Source: Kingdonia uniflora
Lineage: Eukaryota; Streptophyta; Magnoliopsida; Ranunculales; Circaeasteraceae
Assembly (NCBI GenBank): GCA_014058105.1
Contig: JACGCM010001655.1
Location: 3,286,001-3,350,000, forward strand
Reading direction: 5' to 3'
Length of the DNA: 64,000 bases
This document shows, in pieces, positions 11,263-24,113 of the stretch. A model generated the notes under the pieces. That model made no database searches and was not told the DNA's origin. It saw only the letters and a program-made list of their open reading frames with translations. The translations under genes were made by a program, and so were the position numbers. Numbering within the stretch: position 1 is the stretch's first letter; each line of letters begins with the position of its first letter.

Positions 11263-11580
11263 TCATAAGAGCTTTTGACTGTATTTGATTTCATAGATGC
11301 CGCCGTTGTGCTCGAAGAAAAGTTTCATGTTGTAAATTGAACAACGGCGCATAATCCCTAAGTAACGAGATTTGGTATTGATGATGTAGAAAACGACGAT
11401 GATTGTGGTGGGTACGGCGGTAATGGGTATGATGATCTTACCTACTCGTTCTTCTTTAGATCTATTAAGCCCACTGATATTGATGTCGTTTGGTATAACT
11501 TGATCGATTAATCCCATTTGTTCGATCATGCTTTAAAAGAGAATTTTGATACCGCTACCAGTATCGATCATCATGGTATG
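11263..11580 (-). pseudogene. pr: Aspartic protease of element B
   Basis: This protease matures the retroelement polyprotein. The active-site motif DTGS is intact (minus strand, within about 11551-11575, MMIDTGSGIKIL). An in-frame TAA follows it, then a second half with GLNRSKEERVGKIIIPITA and SRYLGIMRR, equivalent to the flap and second sheet, where C has SEYLSILGCDWL. The unit is broken by the stop and lies between gag and RT as expected for Ty3/gypsy. Confidence 0.75.
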
Positions 11581-11718
11581 CATGACAAATTTCTTTATCT
11601 TAAGCATAATAGCTAGAACGTCATGATGAGGAAACTTGACGTAACTAATATTGCAATCCTCAAATAAAATTCTAGTTCGTCGATTGCTTGATTCAGGAGG
11701 GAGTATAACTTCTTTATC

Positions 11719-12872
11719 TTAAGTGGTGAGGTCGCAGGATTCCGTTAATCTCATTCTCTTGAATCTGGTAGAGTTATTGATTTGATGGATCTCGATCATG
11801 TTGTTGTGATACATATGGTATAAGTATTTTTCCACATACTGATCTTTGACATAAACTTCTTTAACTTGCGTCTTATAGCTTCTATTTTTGTATCCTTCCA
11901 GGTTGATAATGTACTCGTATATTCGCTCGTCTTTAAAAATGTATTCTAGCAATCTCTATAACGCATAACAGTTATCAGTTTCATGATGAGCTACCTTGTA
12001 ATATATGTAGTGTGGTCTGCCTTCAATTAGTTCCAGTAGTTGAGATACACGATGGAACTTGTCTTTCCCTAATATTGGAAAAATTGATGAGATCCGGACA
12101 TTCACCTTGGGATGACCAGCTTGGATAATAAATTATCTTTACGAGATTTGTCTATGTTTGCTTTAGCATGCTTTTTATCACCCTGGTCTACCTTTGGTTC
12201 ACTGTTGCGATATGTGTTTTGGCCTTTCGTAGTTAGGACAAATTTAGTAGATTTATTCCTTTCGTTCATCATCCTTTCCAGGTCAACATACCCATTGACC
12301 TTGGTTATCATGTATTCCAAGGTCAAAGGTTTGTTCAGGAAGTGATTTTCCTTCACTTTGCAATCGATATGTAGTATATTGGTAAACACAAAATTGGATG
12401 TTTTCTGATCGAGATTGTCAACTTTCCGTGCGAGCCCCAAAAAATTCTTTACGAAGACCTTGAGTTTCTCTCCTTGAGATTGTTTAAGACAAATAAGAGT
12501 GTACAAATTGTCTTCCTTGTCTTTATTGTGAGCATATGTCTTGATGAAGATCTTCTATAGTTGGTTAAATATGAGGATAAAATCTTCAGATAAAGAATAG
12601 AACCACCAAAGCAGTTTTCCCTGTAGACTTTAGTTGAACAGACGTCTTAGAATATGGTTTTGATTTGAATACAATCCCAGTGAATCACAAACTTGTTGAA
12701 TATGCTCTTTCAGATCAATGCCTTTGTATTTACATATCTTGGGAGCATAGAACCCTGCCAGTACTTCCATATTAAATAATTCTTTGGCAATCAGACTTCC
12801 CTGCAGCTTGGTTAAATCGTCCTTATTGTCGAGAGCTTGAGCTACAATTAACTCCTTAATACGTCGATCCAT
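11719..12872 (-). pseudogene. gag: gag of element B
   Basis: Gag of a Tat-like element. It starts near 12872 with MDRRIKELIVAQALDN; the capsid core follows (LEVLAGFYAPK-type block, LLWWFYSL, then YTLICLKQSQGEKLKVFVKNF at 12506), which is the usual gag 'QGE.L..FVKRF' motif. The zinc finger lies near 12010-11960 (YYKVAHHETDNCYAL); in C the same place reads NHKCNCHATNKFYAL. In both copies at least one metal-binding residue is replaced. The end (LEYIFKDERIYEYI) matches LIRRGRL-type sequence after the finger. Several stops interrupt it. Confidence 0.78.
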
Positions 12873-13514
12873 GTATTTTTCTGTGACGTACTGACGTAGT
12901 GCTTGAGCGACTTGGCGTAAGGGTCATAGAATATGACTACCGTTACCCTCGCTCAAGCGTTCACGAGATGGTACCCTTGATTGAGGTCATTGCTCCTTTT
13001 GTTGATGCTTAGAAGGTTGACGCCTTCTAATGATGTTAGACTGATTGTCTCGTCCTAAATTAATTAAAGCTTGTAGGTTATTATGAAGATGTCTAGAAAC
13101 TGCTTTGCTATTTGTTCCTCAAAGTCCCAATCTTTCCTGCGCAAAAACATGAGAGTTCGCTGGTATTTGGTCATGTTCCTCAGCAAGGGGAAGTTGTCTA
13201 TTATCGTGCAAATCTTTCAAGGCGGTCAGCATTGTTGTCATCTGTTCTTCATGTTGCTTGAATTCTATTTTATAAGCTTGACGCTTATTCTCTAGTTCTT
13301 ATTTCTGGAGCTCAGGGTAACGTATAACCTGATACTAGAGCACATTACGTTTCTTTGTTTTGGCGTAGAGGTTTGGCCATAATTCTGTGAGCCGATCTGA
13401 TTCGACTGAATGATCAAGCTGGACTCCTATTATTGGTCACTTGGAAGTCACCATGTGTAGAAATGGATAGTTGAGTCATTGTATGCCTTAGGATATCATG
13501 GAAATGTCTTCCTT
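12873..13514 (-). other. Leader of element B between PBS and gag core
   Basis: This is the 5' untranslated leader and gag N-terminal region by position. It has no convincing frame; the short plus-strand ORF at 13083-13295 has no support. Confidence 0.4.
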
Positions 13515-13532
13515 CTTATAGATGGCACCAAA
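13515..13532 (-). other. Primer binding site of element B
   Basis: The minus strand reads TTTGGTGCCATCTATAAG directly inside the LTR. Element C has TTTGGCGCCATCTGTG at the same place, so both use the same, non-Met primer class. Confidence 0.7.
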
Positions 13533-14080
13533 TGCAATGGCCTAATTTTGTAGTAGCTTGAAATAGCTCAAAATTAGCTCTTACACCAAATACATCTGTG
13601 ACAAGAATTTGTATAACTCAATATAGAAGCAATATAGGTGATTAGCGTGGAAACCTTTGAATAGCAAAAAACCACAACCTCAACTTGATGATTTAGTAAC
13701 TATAACTTTATTGCTTGAGGCTGATGTTTGATTACAAGTTTATGATCTTTTGAGCTAGAAAAATTTTGTGTCTTGAGGAATATCAATTCTCCATCCTATA
13801 TCCTCTGGAACTCATCCTTTTTATAGATCTCACTCTCAGTTCATTATTGTGCATAAGCACGTTCTCCTAAAAATGGGGTCAAGTGGCAGTTGGATTTGTA
13901 ACTACTAATTCGTGGGAGAAAGGTATCCTTGACTTGCTCTATTATATCTATAGTGCTTGATCCACATTCTTTATCAGTTTATGGTCCAGATGTCATTTCT
14001 AATTGTGTATGTCACGTGCATAATGCGTGAGGTATTGAGGTAGTTGGAGTTTGACACAGGTCGAGGGACAGGTCCTTACA
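13533..14080 (-). repeat. 5' LTR of element B
   Basis: About 548 bp, TGTAAGG...TTGCA on the minus strand. A TATA box (CTATAAAAAGG) lies near 13823. The outer 78 bp match the fragment at 1549-1631. The 108 bp between this LTR and the Helitron at 14189 are unassigned. Confidence 0.8.
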
Positions 14081-14188
14081 TGACCCTTATCCTTGCCTCC
14101 ACGAAAACTTCCAAAACATTTTTAGCATCCTTGCCAACACTAAAAATTCTATTTGCTTATAAAGTTTCCCTTATGTTTATTATATAGA

Positions 14189-14219
14189 CTAGTAGCAATC
14201 AGCCCATGCTCGCATGGGC
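14189..14219 (-). other. 3' terminus of Helitron H1 (hairpin plus CTAG)
   Basis: Stem 14202-14209 with 14212-14219, a 2-nt loop, 9 nt spacer, then CTAG at 14192-14189. The flanking base is T on the element's strand. Confidence 0.85.
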
Positions 14220-17200
14220 AAAGCCACAATGAAAAGAATATTATTTCCTCCATATTAGGATCCAGTTTACGATTTAGTTATGTACATTTCCTCTTTATTA
14301 GGATCCAGTTTACGCTTTAGTTATATACATGAGTGTCAAGCAAGATGATGATAGCCAAGGTTGCTTAATTAAGAAAGTATAAATTTATGCTTTCTACTTT
14401 TACCATATAGGAAGTTTAATTACATCACAAATTTCACTGGACCTTTTTAAGAACTCAGACATGCCAACACCACATGAGATGCATTCCTACAATCACATAC
14501 ATGCTTTGGGAAACCACTAATCATCTTGGACTGCATTCAAGCAAATGCAAATTGATTTTCAATGGGGGTTCCTTCAAATGCTAATTGAATACCCGATGGA
14601 TTGTAACTGATCGCATGACACCTTTAACTAAATGTGGGACAAACAGTAGGCCATGATCCACAGTTATGCATGTTATGGTGTATAGGAAATTTTTAATTAA
14701 GAAAATGAAATGGTGGCGCCCGAAAAGGCCCGTGCAAAATGGAGGTTAATAGTGGTGAAGGGTGACCGTGAATGACAGAAAATTTGTAGGATATACTGTA
14801 CACCATGAAGATTTTGGAGGTTAAATAAGTTTGAGATGTTTATCATGTTTGATGTCCAAGAAGAGGTTAACTCCATCTCCTAAGCATAAATTGTACCATG
14901 AGAATACTTTAGTGATGTATCATTTTATGCACAATGGTAAATTTAAATAATCATGTCTAACTTCAGTTTTAGTGTGCTGATAATCATCCATCTGCTAGAA
15001 TTTGAGCAAGCATATGATGTTGAAACAAAATACAAACCTCACATATGATTTAATGTGTGCATCAATATTCCCTAATTTTTTGGCAAGTTATCTGTATCCC
15101 TTCAATGCCTTCATTAATGTACGACTGTAATTTTTTTTTTTAATTTCCTCCACAAAGTCTTCCAACAATCTAAAACTACACAAATGCATCAACTATTTTT
15201 TACAGGATATTCAGCATGAAATCCAGCTTGTCATTTGATCTCACTCAATTAAATATTCAAGCACTTAAAAATTCTTGAATAAATAAGTAATCATATTAGA
15301 GTTGCTGAAAGAGTTAGTCTTTAAGGAGACTTATTTAGGAGAAGACTTACAATCATGTCTATTGAGCAAGGGGGTCTACTTTCAGCCCCAGCTTACTCCT
15401 AAAAAAATTAAAATAAAAACCTTGCCTCGTGAAAGTCACTCACAGTATCAAATGAGCCAACACATATTATTTGCTTCTTATTTTCTTGCTTCCTTATTCA
15501 AGTAATATTTCGACCTGTCTTTTAGAAAATACTCTTCCTCCTTGCTGTAAACCTGAAAAGCAAAGAGAGAAAAATGAAGAATTGGTGAAACTTAAGTTAA
15601 CAATAAAAGAAACTAAGCTTAAATTTAACTGTACATTAAATGAATCTGAAGATCAAAGCTCCAACATAAAATGATTTGAGAAATTCATGAGCCGTGTAGA
15701 GTAGGCCTAGGAAAAAAACTACCTGTTCCAGGGGGTACATACTTTTTGAACATTTCTCATTATGTTAGAAATCCCCTATTTATTTGTCATAAAAATATTT
15801 TTCTTCCTATAAGCTTTGGTTGGTCTGCTCGGTAACATATGAAAGCTTTATTTATTTTTAAGAATCATTTGAAGGCTTCAGTGGGATCCAATATGGTCCA
15901 TTGATATAATTGAAAATAAAATTCTTCCTAAAATGCCTCCTCTCAAGATACTATCATAGTTGGTTGTTTGGAATGAATTAATCTCTAAATCCAACATCCA
16001 CAACTAACTTGATGTTACTGCCTTTAAGTTTGTAACTACAATATTGATCGTGAGGAACATGTCAATAAAAAAAAAACCCACCTAATCACAACTTATGAAT
16101 CCCAAATGTTATTCTTCGAAGAAGGATTGAAGGTCTTTGAATACCATCCTTAACAACTATGAAATGTCGTCATCCAATTGAATAATTCTGCCTACAATCA
16201 AAAGGTATAAATTATGTACATGTGATGTTCAATATAAAGTATGTGGTAATTTTATTTCAGAAAAGCTTCTATACACGTGAAGTAAAATTCATAAATGGCC
16301 ATAAATACAATAAACATTTTACATATTAAGTGTAACAGCTAGAGGAAGTTTAAAATTTTATATATCTGTATTGGTGCAACTTAGTTTCAAATGATGTAAG
16401 CTTCTTAGATTACTTTCCATGGTCATCTACATAATCACTTTCCATGGTTATCCATGAACTTTCTAATTTAGTGCATTTGGACTTAGAGTATATACATGGA
16501 TTTGAATAAAAATGTAAAAGTGACATGTATCCATAAGACATACCTTCAATTGGATGAGGCACATCATCTTGTTTGAACATTAACTTCAGTTCTCCGAGAC
16601 CCATGACCATTATCCATTGTATGTTTAGAATAAGCCTGATCTGGGGCGCCAATATCACACTTCACAGACCCATGTTAATTCTCTGTTTGTCTTTTAAAAT
16701 ATAAATTTGGCATCAATTTGCTGTCAGATTCAGTAGAAAAATAACCTTAGTTTAAGCAAAATATTTGAAAAACATTATTGAAAAAACATCAACAAATGAA
16801 TAATATAGGAATTACGTTATCAATCAGTTTACCTTGCTTGGGATAGAATTATTAGACCTCCCCCTGATTCTAACAGTTTATCGTTCTTTATATTTTTAAT
16901 AATCGCTTCATCTAACCTATTACGTAATCATCCATGATAATTAAGTATGATGCAGGTAAAGTCTAAAGGTAGAACTTTGTTTCATTCCATATCTCCATAT
17001 TGTTTAATTGGCTGAAATTTAAGTAAATAAAAATTAACAAATTTAATATTTAAAAGTTCAGCGACTAAAGAAGACTTCAGATAATCTACGCTTCTCGTAA
17101 GCTTCTTACAAAAACCTGTTGTAAGATTTTTTGGAATCTAATTTAGTTCTGAATCTTAATGTGTTTAACTAGGTGACAATTGTCTGAATGGGTTGAGGCT

Positions 17201-19735
17201 CACCAAAGTAGTAACAACCCGTCGTTGTCTAACCCGCACTTAAGAATGTCTATTCCTAATGGGGCTAAGGATTAAATACTTTTTGTTTTCAAACAATATC
17301 TGTTCATACATAATTTCTATTTACTCGAAATTGATTTATAGGGTTATCATTCACATTTTTCACATATAAATGGAGATTGATTTCTCCCTCTCAAAAAGAT
17401 TTAGCAAAATTAAGTGTTGGTAATGCAGTCGTCATTCAAAATAGTTACTTTTAAATTTTTTCGGCTCGCAGTACTTTAGGATTTATATTTCTGTCTACTA
17501 CCAACCCTATCATTAGTTCAAAGTAGGGTACACCAAAGTTATTTACATCTACTTATAATACAAAATTATAGTTAGAACTTTACTTACTTGATTTAGCTTC
17601 ATTTATCGTGGTGTCATCTATTTTACAAAACACAAACTTCTTCTGTTCCATGAGAATTGTGCGGATCAACTATTCTAAATTACAAACCCAACTAATGTTT
17701 TTATATATTTTGGTAGCTCTAAGAGTCTGAACATTATCTTGCTTTCCCTTAAATGTAAGGAATTCTCCATGGAGTTTATTATTTCTCTTCAACAACAACC
17801 TGCAAAACGAATTGAGATCAATACAATGTGTGCAAAACATACATAGAGAAAGGAAAAGTAAAATATAAGGAAATCATTACTGGTTTGTCTTTTTATATTC
17901 TTTTAGCATTACAGCAGTTACTTTTACACTTATATTAAACACTCTTTCCAAATGAATTTTTTTATTACATTCACATTATCGAACACATTTGAAAGAAGCA
18001 TGGAATATGATTTACAATAGGTGAAAAGAAACCCGGCACTACTATTTAATATGTACAATGGTCATTTGAAGAGTTGTCATTCAGAGAACAAAAAAAGCCT
18101 AACATATATGCTCTGATTTGACATGAAAGTATATGTCCACAGAACGTTTTCAATTTCCATCTAAACTCCCTATTTTATATATAGTAAAATCATATCATTT
18201 CTTTACCCTAAAATTATTCACCGTTTGAATCAAAGATAAGCAAAATTAAAAAAAACCAAACCCTACAAAAGGAGATATGGTCGCCAGAATTACCATCAGA
18301 AAATTAAAATATAAGAAAACAACTTTATTTTTGCACATTAAAGGTCGTCATTATTGCTATTTATCTTTTGATAAGCGAATGTGACATTCTCAATCCATTG
18401 GCCAGAAATATTGTGGCTATTTATCTTTCCATAAATGAATAAGGCTAAAAGTTAAAAATTACCTCAATGGTTATGGATGTTTATAAATAGTTATGGGCAC
18501 GGGGACTAATGGTTGTGGTAGGAATCAAGACTTTAGGTAAATAACCATATTCTAAAAAACTAAGCGTAAAGTTGAAAAAGATCCAACTGTGGTTGGCATG
18601 AAATCCACCCCATAATTTATTCTAAAATACTTGAGAAGCTCACTAAGAAATGATATTTGAAAGAATCTAATGATTACATGAATATCCAAGATGCTTTGTT
18701 TTCTTGTGATCTCCCAATATTTGCATCCTTAATAGTTCCCATGAAAGAGAAAAAGCAGAAAGAAGAGCTACTGATGTTTAAAGCATCTAGAACCTTACAA
18801 ATGAACAAAAACTGGACTTTAAGAGAAAATTTAGTAAGCAAATGAACAGATCCTAGAAACAAACTCAATTGTTCTCCTTTGTCTTGATTTATTACCAAAT
18901 AAACCTTTAAACCATTGGATACTTACACTTCTTGCGGAATATTTCAATTAAGAAGAATGGGAACATAATTTCATCTCTACAATACACATTTTATAAAAAT
19001 TGCAGCGACAAATTTTTATCGAAATAAAAAACTCTTATATATGTTTCATAAGTAATCTTGGTGCATTGAAAAGATTTTTAATACTTAATTATTTATCAGC
19101 ATAACTCTTACAACTTTGTGGGTTTTCACTTTAGACCACATTTATTAAACATGTGTGCTACTTAACAATCAATCTGAAGAAGATGACTGCATAATATGAT
19201 GAAGTTTTACTTTTTTTGGTAAATTGGTTGCAGCTAAGCCAATCATAAAGAGGTTTACCTCTTACAAACTAATCCAAAGTAATTGATAGATTATATGAAA
19301 ATTTCCAAATAATAACAAAAATATATATCATTCAAAGATAATTAAGTGTTTCTAATCGTTATGAACCAAATAAGCCTTACAATACGAATAGCCGCAAAAG
19401 GTCTTAGGTACCCACCAAATGCCAGAAAGAAAATAAAATTTGGGTTACCGTTAGCGCAAACTTGTAAACTATCATTTAAGAGATTAAAGATCCCAATCAA
19501 ATATCTTTAGACTTGCAATAGATACCTCCTACAAATCATTTCCTATCTCTTCTTCTCCTCTCTACAATTGAAAAATCATAACTAATAATTATGCTCAATA
19601 TACAAATAAAAATCATTGGCATGGTAAGGATTAAAAAAAATTAATGAACTAAATTGATGATATAATAAAATAAGAAGACAAAATTAGAGCATCCAAGAAC
19701 TACTGACTAAATAAATTCAATTAAAGTTGCATACC

Positions 19736-19972
19736 TCATTTTTGCAGAATCTGTAATAAATTGACATTGGTTCTTAAAAATTGACAGTTACGGTAACCAG
19801 TTGGAGGATTACATTTAATGCGATTATGACCAAATGAAAGGCTTAATTTATGTATGATGAGGTCAAAGAGAGCAACGACCTGATTCATGAGAAGATACTC
19901 TAAATCACCAGAAAAGGATAGAAGAAGATTAACATTACAATACGCAATCATCACATCATAAAATTCTTTCAT
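19736..19972 (-). CDS. Small hypothetical ORF near the 5' end of Helitron H1
   Basis: A 78-codon frame starting MKEFYDVMIAY about 190 nt inside the Helitron 5' end. It has a hydrophobic middle (VVALFDLIIHKLSL) and no family that I recognise. It ends at TGA immediately before a GTATGC that could be a splice donor, so it may be the first exon of a captured gene or nothing at all. No other frame in H1 is better supported. Confidence 0.15.
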   Translation of the reverse strand: MKEFYDVMIAYCNVNLLLSFSGDLEYLLMNQVVALFDLIIHKLSLSFGHNRIKCNPPTGYRNCQFLRTNVNLLQILQK

Positions 19973-20137
19973 CTAGGTGTAGAGGAGTCGCAACCCATAG
20001 GATGTAATTGTTTCATAGATGCACTACTTCTGCCAAAAACATGTTTACGTGGCTAAATATTTTGGATAGAGAAAAACGTACGTGGCAAGATTTTAGAAAA
20101 TAAGACAAGGTGACGTGGCAATACCACAACAAATTCT

Positions 20138-20219
20138 ACAGATGCGTCGAATGGATTATATAGAGATCTAAACCCTAAAGAGAATAACATATTCCATATT
20201 TGTATATTTTAGAAAAATG
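20138..20219 (-). repeat. First unit of an 82-bp tandem repeat carrying a Helitron-like 5' end
   Basis: Contains the A|TCTCTATATAATCCAT terminus of H1 (at 20166) and the adjacent CCCTAAAGAGAATAAC ... TTGTATATTTTAG segment. The same segment recurs at 27151-27219 on the other side of element F. Removing F and its 5-bp duplication puts the termini at 20166 and 27168 exactly 82 bp apart, the same distance as between 27168 and 27250. Confidence 0.75.
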
Positions 20220-21464
20220 TTTATAAGAGGTTTTTAGTGCCTCTTGCAAAATACCCTCTCAAAGTACGATTGTCGAATTGTAGCAAGGATGAGTGGGATC
20301 GAATCCATAGGGAGGTTTGGGAAAACAAATACTTTCTAGGCCAAATTACAGCTTTATAAGAGATAAATCTAAGAATAAGTAAATAAAAACTAAATATAAA
20401 ACTTAATGAGAGAAAAAATTAAGGTTCGGACTTGGCCTCTTCCTTTCAAAGCACTAATCAATATTCAACTAGATCCTAATATCCTCACCCATCATATGTT
20501 CGCGTTAAGACATATACAATGTTGTAAAATAAACAACTAAATCTATGGTCAAGCATTTAGTGGTTATACTTTTAAGTGATGGTGAAGAGTGTCTTAGAGA
20601 ATTATCAACTCAACCATGGCTAGGCTTAAGTGTGATCTTTAGTATTTTCTCTTACTTGATCTCCAAATCAAGTCTATAGTTAGTAACACTTGTTTGCATC
20701 CAAAGTTATCGTACACCAAACCGAAGCTATGGTCAATCCTTCGATATGATGCACTAACTTATCAATTGTAAAACTAAGAGAAAACTAATTAGAACATAAT
20801 TAATATCAACTATCGCTCGTCCAAGAAGAGGCCTCATCCTAGCCTTAGGTAGGAGATTAACTACTCATCTCGAACTTTATCGTATTAACAACTAATTATT
20901 TATAAAAGAAAATAAAAGAGAGAGAAGAAAATTAAATAAAGCTAAGACTTTATTTCTTCTAAACTTACTCCAATATAAGATTCCTAATTACAATGGGGGG
21001 AAAGTTCCTTTTATAGCAGAAGGAACCCAAATTTAGAAACTAAACATTAAATTCTAAATAATATTTGCACAATAATATCTTTTAATATTATAACCAATTA
21101 CCTAATATTCATGCATATAATTTTCTTAAGTGATGTAGAGATATTTCTTCATGGAAACTCTTGCATATATCTCCAATATAAAATATTTTCAAGGATCTTG
21201 GATGCAATATATTCGTTGATTTTATTCTCCAAGAATATTTGTGTGTATATTTCTTCAATCTTGAGACCAAATAAATTGTGTCTTTGACTTTTTGTGCAAT
21301 GAACTGCTGGAGATAATTTTACTTGACTTTAAGGGCTTGGTTTTTAATACCTATCTCCAATAGTTTCAATCAAACAAATGTACATAAGTACCCAAAATTA
21401 AATATAATGGACGACTAAAATACATGCTCGAGTATATTAAAAATGTCATAATTACGCGCTCATT
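20220..21464 (-). repeat. 3' LTR of element F
   Basis: About 1245 bp, colinear with 25908-27134 over its whole length (both share the ATCCTAATATC, CAAGTCTAT and CCAAACCGAAGCTATGG blocks). Core ends are TGAGCG...CTTATCA; in this copy the TGATAAG end reads TTATAAG. Confidence 0.85.
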
Positions 21465-21480
21465 AAATACCCCCAAACTT
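21465..21480 (-). other. Polypurine tract of element F
   Basis: The minus strand reads AAGTTTGGGGGTATTT directly before the 3' LTR. Confidence 0.7.
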
Positions 21481-23386
21481 GTCTTTTGCTCGTCCCGAGT
21501 AAAATAAAATAATAGCCACTTTCGCAGGGAGCGCGATTGCATTTAGCATATGCAACAAGCCGTTAAACCTCCAGGTTTAGCCTACTGGGCGAGTATTGTC
21601 TCGTGAGGGTTTGCAGTGACTATACCCACAAAAGTCAATAATGACATTTTAAACAATTCTAGAATACACATGACTCATTTCCTTTGAACTTATCCTTACT
21701 TAGTTGTGACAAAAATATACCGATTAAAAAATACTTAAACTTGCTATTCTCCTAAGTATAACAAAGAATATTTTAAGTTTATCCGAAACTAGAAGTACTA
21801 CCTCAAGATTAGAAAAAGATTCGTGTATTTTACTTTAGCTATATTTGAGTGTACAGTGAAAATAGTTTTATCGCCTAATATATTGCCCATAATAATTTAC
21901 TTTGTTTTTGGCATTCTAGTGTTTACTGGAATAAATTCAGCGGTCAGTTCGACAAGTACCTTAGTCAATTCATCTTCCTAGAATTTTACTTTTTCATTTC
22001 TTTTACAAGCTTTTCCTTTTGAGTACATTAATTTTTAGTGAAGCCTCCATAACAATAAGTTTTCGATCGACAATCCCCGCCAGTTGGCTAAGGTTGCAAG
22101 GGTGTAGTACCCCATCATGACCTAAACTCAAAATTCTCGCAAATAACATTTTCTTGCGCTCCTTTCACATAGTTCATGGTCAAACTCGAGATTGGTGATA
22201 ATTTTTCCTCTTCCAGTTCTTAATCATGCCAGGAGCCATGCAGTGTGAATGTTTCTAGAACACATTTGGCTTATTTTTTTATTCTTTGGAATGAACTTAT
22301 TCCAAGGCAGTTGTCTCCCTTGTAGTAAATTATTCCTGACATAAATGCTAAATTTCCCTTATACTGAGTAAAAATTTATTAAAGATATTAATTGCAAAAC
22401 TATAGTGAAGTGCACGTTTCTAAATATGCCAAGTTAACTTGAATTAGTCGCTATTTAAAAGATATTACATCTAGCTTAAGATATTCCAAAATATTCTAGT
22501 GTATACTTAGTACAATTTCAAAATTTAGGCTTTTCTATAATATTTATGTCAAGGTAAAATCAGTTTAAGTGTTTGGAAATTCGTCAAAAATATATCATAA
22601 ATTATCAAAGTGCCATTATTTCACTTTTCTTCAAAAAAACATTTAAAGAAATGGTTTCCTACCCAGAAAATTAAATGAAACATTGCCCTCAATGTTTGAG
22701 AGCATAAAAAAATGGAGGAATAAAAACTAAAATTCTCACCTGAATGTGTCATGGGTTGCCTCCAAAGAAGCGCTAAGTTTACCGTCTTCAGCCAGACGAA
22801 TATACCCCTAAACTTAAAATTTTCATTTTGACTGGAAGGGTACGAAGTTGAAAAGGTTATATACTATCCTGGTTGCAAATTCTCTTTCAAAAACTAGATA
22901 ACACATGAATGGTGATCCTTAATATTAGCCCCTAATTGGGCAGATATATTCTGTAAAAGCCAGATATAGTATAAAACTAATTCTCTATGAAAAATATTTT
23001 TTCTAACAACTTTGCCTATCATTTGATGATTCCAAGTTGAAAATTTTAGACAAATCAAGAAAAACCATTTTCTCCAAGATAAAACAAACACATACCCAAA
23101 GAACATAATTTATTTTAATTTTTTTAATATAATCATATGATTACTACGTGTTGCAGTAAATAAGAAGATTGGTATACAAGTATTTGACCCCAAAAATGTA
23201 CTAGATTCAAAACTCGGTTTTCATGGAAATATATTCTTTGAAAATTTTCAAAATCCCCATGTTATCATTGATATTCCAAAAAAAGTGATAGGTGGTTATG
23301 ACAAAGCAAGTCCTTTAGGTATCCCCAAAATTATAATATTTCAAAATGATGTTTTCTTTTAGTGGAAGAAATACTATATAACATAT
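21481..23386. other. Non-coding 3' internal region of element F
   Basis: AT-rich with no convincing frame on either strand. The part next to the PPT (GCTCGTCCCGAGTAAAA and the GGGAGCGCGATTGC stretch) resembles the non-coding 3' regions of Athila-type and LARD elements. Confidence 0.5.
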
Positions 23387-24113
23387 TTATGGTTGTGGGG
23401 ATCGGGGAACAATTGACTCTAACAAATATTTAAAATTTATGTGCCTAAAATCACAACTTTTCTCAAGGGACTCATCCTGACCATTGACGTGGATATTCAT
23501 TAGCTTAGAGACATGGCCAAGTTGAAACATATTTTCAGATGCTAATGATTGTACCATTTCACAAATCTCAGGATCATTCAAGTCCTCAAAATAATTTAAA
23601 CATTCATCAACAGAAATACAACAAGAGTTATTTCCGTACAAGTCCTCAAAATCATTTATGGTCATGGAACCCCCCCCATTAGGCTCATGTGATGGAGGTA
23701 TGGGTTTAAGGAAGAGAGGTGAAGAAGGTGACATTGGTCTGGATAAAGATGGAGCTCGTATTTTCTCAAGAATTGATGTTAAATTCATACTTCCAAAAAA
23801 TTTGTCATCATCCTCATCATCTGAGAAATAATCTAAGAATTTGGAAAAATACTCACTTTCTGTCATATTATCATTTATGAATTGGTGGGGCTCCATCGGT
23901 GAAGGGATGGATAATGACATCGGTAGTGGAATGTTGAGGGCAGAATTTGGAGGTAATCGAGAAAGAATTTTATTGAAGATGTTAGCTGCTTCCTTAAGAT
24001 CTTCATGCAAAATAGGATCGTCAACCTTAAAATATTCATCTTCTAAATCTGTATCGTAATTTGGTATCTATTCACCATGGGGAAAACATTCCATGATTAC
24101 GCTTGAATTCATC
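23387..24113 (-). pseudogene. Acidic ORF in element F
   Basis: Function not recognised. The frame opens at ATG near 24113 (MNSSVIMECF), has one in-frame TAG near 24071, and then is open for 207 codons to 23387. A TTG start at 24010 is less likely than the upstream ATG. The product is strongly acidic, with DYFSDDEDDDKFF, a Ser/Pro-rich stretch (LSRPMSPSSPLF), Asp-rich DFEDLYGNN and CLNYFEDLNDPEICEM. It is the longest open frame in the element and directly follows the gag-like remnant. Its openness in an otherwise decayed element is notable. It could be a gag-side product or a captured host exon. Confidence 0.5.

Larger units (their letters stand above)
1549..14080 (-). mobile_element. Element B: degenerate Tat-like Ty3/gypsy retrotransposon with antisense genes
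   Basis: Order on the minus strand: 5' LTR (14080-13533), PBS (13532-13515), gag (about 12870-11720), protease (about 11580-11263), RT and RNase H (about 11160-9590), integrase (about 9480-8560), then a 6.9-kb region carrying plus-strand genes, PPT (1644-1632), and 3' LTR (1631-1549), which is cut by element A. The PBS (TTTGGTGCCATCTATAAG), the gag zinc-finger layout, the RNase H and the extra antisense ORFs match element C (50048-61977) and point to the Tat lineage. All ORFs carry stops and frameshifts. Confidence 0.85.
14189..20166 (-). mobile_element. Helitron H1, non-autonomous, about 6.0 kb
   Basis: Helitrons move by rolling-circle replication. On the minus strand the 5' end is A|TCTCTATATAATCCATTC (from 20166), followed by a conserved subterminal block (CATCTGTAGAA, CCACGT). 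The 3' end is an 8-bp perfect stem (GCCCATGC/GCATGGGC), then TGATTGCTA and CTAG|T at 14189. Both ends follow the A|TC...CTRR|T rule. No Rep/helicase or RPA coding region is visible inside, so the copy depends on others. The 6 kb interior is AT-rich with only short unsupported ORFs; it may contain decayed host fragments that I cannot name. Confidence 0.82.

Noticed and set aside
14221..20000. Search for Rep/helicase, RPA or a named captured gene in Helitron H1
   Set aside because: Frames are short, AT-rich and without recognisable motifs; nothing beyond weak ORFs can be supported.
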